Made by a program: the position numbers and the translations under genes | Shown: positions 62,157 to 64,000 of the stretch, piece after piece | Position numbering within the stretch: the stretch's first letter is position 1 | How the letters are laid out: every line of letters begins with the position of its first letter | The notes under the pieces: model-generated | What the model was told of the DNA's origin: nothing | The model's database searches: none | Seen by the model: only the letters and a program-made list of their open reading frames with translations | Assembly: GCF_000734895.2 (NCBI RefSeq) | Contig: NZ_CP011382.1 | Coordinates: 6,020,491 to 6,084,490, forward strand | DNA length: 64,000 nt | Origin: Calothrix sp. 336/3 | GTDB lineage: Bacteria > Cyanobacteriota > Cyanobacteriia > Cyanobacteriales > Nostocaceae | Reading direction: 5' to 3'

Positions 62157-62858
62157 CTATAGTCTACTTTCGGAAGGTACTAAAATCATGGAAAAATAGG
62201 GCACATTTTCTGCATCTACTTCATTCAAAGGAATCACTTTTTGATTTTCCATGGTTCCGCGTTCAATGTAACGTGCCCGTGATGTTAAATTCAATTTATT
62301 TAAAACATCTCTCACCTTGGCAAAATGCCGTCCAATTTTGATAATTGCCGCAGCATCCGCATTTAATAATTGTGTTTCTAAATCTGAACTAGGCAATGTG
62401 CCGGGTAACACACTAAATATATCGTTGCGATATGTGAGGGGAACTCCTAAAGCGGAAGCACAACCCATGGCACAGGAAACTCCCGGTACTACTTCCGTTT
62501 CATATTCGTCAGATAAGCGTGTAAAAACATACATGAATGAACCGTAAAATAACGGGTCGCCTTCACAGAGAACCACTACATCCTGTCCAGCAGCTAGGTG
62601 GGTGGCAATGGGTGTAACTACTTCATCATAGACTGGTTGGGCTGCTGCGGGGTCAAGGGCACGGGGTAAATGATACTGAACTTCAATTTGATTTCCTGGG
62701 AGGTATTCGGCAACAATACCCCTAGCTACACTGGGTTTGCCCTCAGCAGATTGGTAGGCAACTACGGGACAGGAACGTAATAATCGTAACGCTTTGATTG
62801 TTAATAATTCGGGGTCTCCGGGACCTACACCAACACCATATAAACGACCTTTTACCAT
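62157..62858 (-). CDS. cobI: precorrin-2 C20-methyltransferase
   Basis: Cobalamin-pathway SAM methyltransferase, 233 residues, which methylates precorrin-2 at C20. The tetrapyrrole methylase motifs are GVGVGPGDPELLTIKALR, VVLCEGDPLFYGSFMYV and VVPGVSCAMGCASALGVP. The ATG overlaps the cobH stop by one base (TAATG), so it is translationally coupled as the third gene of the operon. Confidence in CobI versus other methylases is good from the GDPLFYGSFMYVFTRL block. Confidence 0.94.
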   Translation of the reverse strand: MVKGRLYGVGVGPGDPELLTIKALRLLRSCPVVAYQSAEGKPSVARGIVAEYLPGNQIEVQYHLPRALDPAAAQPVYDEVVTPIATHLAAGQDVVVLCEGDPLFYGSFMYVFTRLSDEYETEVVPGVSCAMGCASALGVPLTYRNDIFSVLPGTLPSSDLETQLLNADAAAIIKIGRHFAKVRDVLNKLNLTSRARYIERGTMENQKVIPLNEVDAENVPYFSMILVPSESRL

Positions 62859-63490
62859 TATTCTTCCTCCATTGCTAAAGCATTAATTGCAGCTGCGGCG
62901 ATCGCACTGCCACCTCTGCGTCCGTGTAAAGTTATAAATGGTACACCTCGGCTATCTATAGCCAAAGCGGCTTTGGATTCAGCAGCACCGACAAAACCGA
63001 CGGGAAAACCCAGAATCAGAGCAGGTTTGGGTGCGCCAGCATCTAACATTTCTAAGAGGTGAAACAAGGCAGTTGGAGCGTTACCAATTGCTACCACTGC
63101 ACCTTGGAGATAGTCTAACCATAGCTCTAAAGCTGCTGCCGAACGGGTATTACCCATACGCTCAGCCAAAATAGGAACCTGGGGATGATTCAAGGTACAA
63201 ATCACCTGGTTATCTGCGGGTAAACGTTTGCGAGTCACCCCATTTGCTACCATTTGACAATCACATAAAATTGCTGCTCCTTGGGCTAAAGCGTTACGTC
63301 CCACAGTTACAGATGTTGCTGAGGCGCTGATATCATTGACAATATCGGTCATCCCACAAGCGTGAATTAAACGTACTGTCACCTTGGCTAAATCTGGTGG
63401 TAGGGCGGATAAATTGGCTTCTGCGCGAATGGTAGCGAAGGATTGACGATATATTTCTTTGCCGTCTCGAATGTAATTAATTGTTGTCAT
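62858..63490 (-). CDS. cobH: precorrin-8X methylmutase
   Basis: Cobalamin-pathway mutase that moves the C11 methyl to C12, forming hydrogenobyrinate. The 210-residue protein has the catalytic His43 in LIHACGMTD, GRNALAQGAAILCDCQMVANG and the ILGFPVGFVGAAESKAAL block. Length and motifs are normal. Middle gene of the cobG-cobH-cobI operon, 58 bases after cobG. Its sequence gives the reference that shows the CobH-like domain of CoaR is inactive. Confidence 0.96.
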   Translation of the reverse strand: MTTINYIRDGKEIYRQSFATIRAEANLSALPPDLAKVTVRLIHACGMTDIVNDISASATSVTVGRNALAQGAAILCDCQMVANGVTRKRLPADNQVICTLNHPQVPILAERMGNTRSAAALELWLDYLQGAVVAIGNAPTALFHLLEMLDAGAPKPALILGFPVGFVGAAESKAALAIDSRGVPFITLHGRRGGSAIAAAAINALAMEEE

Positions 63491-63548
63491 TCAAATTTTA
63501 ATAGGGGGAAGGGTTGAAGGTTTGGTGATTTCTCGGCTGTTTCCTACT

Positions 63549-64000
63549 TCACTGAAGTATCCTTTGTAAATCTGCAATGCTGTAGCGATTGATAAATTCC
63601 CGAAAGGATTCCCTGTTTCCTTGACTGAGATAAAGTTGTAAAATTTTCTCTAGGATGGGAAATAGTTCGGTGACTCCTATTGGGGAAGAGAGTAAACGTC
63701 CAAACCGACTTTGCTGATCGCCGAGATAAACTTGATATTTTTCTAAAGTCCCTGCTGGTGAAGTTTCACTGACACCAAGACAAGTAATATCGCTGGGTGT
63801 CTGTTGGGCGCAGGATTTGTCACAACCTGTAAAATGAATATTCACCGGGTGTTGTAATTGGACACGTTGATGTAGAAACTCTGCTAATTCTAGGGCGTGT
63901 TTTTGAGTGTCACCAGCAGCAGCAGCACATCCTTGATTACCTCTACAGGCTACCAGGGCAGCGAAAATATTGTTTGTGGATATTGGTAGTTGTAATTCTT
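63549..64000 (-). CDS. cobG: precorrin-3B synthase-like / sulfite-reductase fold protein, partial
   Basis: The C-terminal 150 codons of a gene whose 5' part lies beyond the window. The visible part has four Cys in the siroheme-Fe4S4 pattern, ACRGNQGC (C-x5-C) and TGCDKSC (C-x3-C), then a C-terminal tail (LFPILEKILQLYLS, ESFREFINRY). This is the signature of the nitrite/sulfite reductase superfamily, and its place just before cobH and cobI indicates CobG, the oxygen-dependent precorrin-3B synthase. It implies an aerobic-type step. The full reading frame should be checked in the flanking sequence. Confidence 0.85.
   Translation of the reverse strand, partial: ELQLPISTNNIFAALVACRGNQGCAAAAGDTQKHALELAEFLHQRVQLQHPVNIHFTGCDKSCAQQTPSDITCLGVSETSPAGTLEKYQVYLGDQQSRFGRLLSSPIGVTELFPILEKILQLYLSQGNRESFREFINRYSIADLQRILQ

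Overview
The window is a stretch of cyanobacterial chromosome, most likely from a filamentous, heterocyst-forming lineage (Nostocales-like). The reasons are many copies of the HIP1 octamer GCGATCGC inside genes, a DNA polymerase III alpha subunit split by a trans-splicing intein, cyanobacteria-restricted families (CPP1-like, DUF2811, DUF3370, DUF4079, a DUF6464-like protein), a CoaR-type cobalt regulator, two giant Ser/Thr-kinase/ATPase/histidine-kinase proteins, and intergenic short tandem and palindromic repeats. There is no phage, integrase, transposase, CRISPR array, rRNA or tRNA. Apart from some small hypothetical genes the content looks like core genome.

Layout. 1-3.7 kb: esterase-like alpha/beta hydrolase, ddl (cell wall) and two membrane proteins. 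3.7-9.3 kb: the high-affinity phosphate operon pstS-pstC-pstA-pstB on the minus strand, with Pho-box-like repeats upstream, a hairpin after pstS, and a divergent PstB paralogue that has lost several catalytic motifs. 9.5-14 kb: hppD (tocopherol), a HAD phosphatase, a CPP1-like J-domain protein, an OmpR-type response regulator and a DUF2811 protein. 14.4-20.6 kb: a DUF3370 exported protein and a three-gene ABC-2 transporter with two paralogous large permeases. 21.6-29 kb: proB, a PadR regulator with a palindromic promoter, two RodZ-like HTH membrane proteins flanking a hydrolase, and gatA. 29.3-38 kb: split-intein dnaE C-half, a lone PD-(D/E)XK-like protein, small hypotheticals, a methyltransferase, a TPR protein, a phosphoribosyltransferase, a family-4 uracil-DNA glycosylase carrying an N-terminal clamp-binding motif, and a PlsC-type acyltransferase.

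38.5-46.5 kb: lgt, cobM, an NrdG-like radical SAM activase, eno, a YdcF-like protein, a carboxyl-terminal processing protease and a family 2 glycosyltransferase. 46.6-57.6 kb: two tandem paralogous hybrid kinases of about 1800 residues each. 57.7-58.2 kb: tmRNA (ssrA) with promoter and terminator. 58.3-64 kb: coaR, an EamA transporter, a small exported protein, a DUF4079 protein and a cobG-cobH-cobI operon that runs off the window end.

Functional themes are phosphate uptake, cobalamin/cobalt (cobM, cobG, cobH, cobI and coaR, whose effector domain is a CobH relative without the catalytic His), envelope biogenesis (ddl, lgt, RodZ-like, plsC) and signalling. I did not find an obvious new multigene system. 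The best leads are the degenerate PstB paralogue, the atypical DnaE intein C-fragment, the QLSLF motif on the uracil glycosylase, the solitary nuclease-like protein and the PadR promoter. Start codons were moved from the longest reading frame where alignment to the family or a Shine-Dalgarno site argued for it. All domain calls are by eye.
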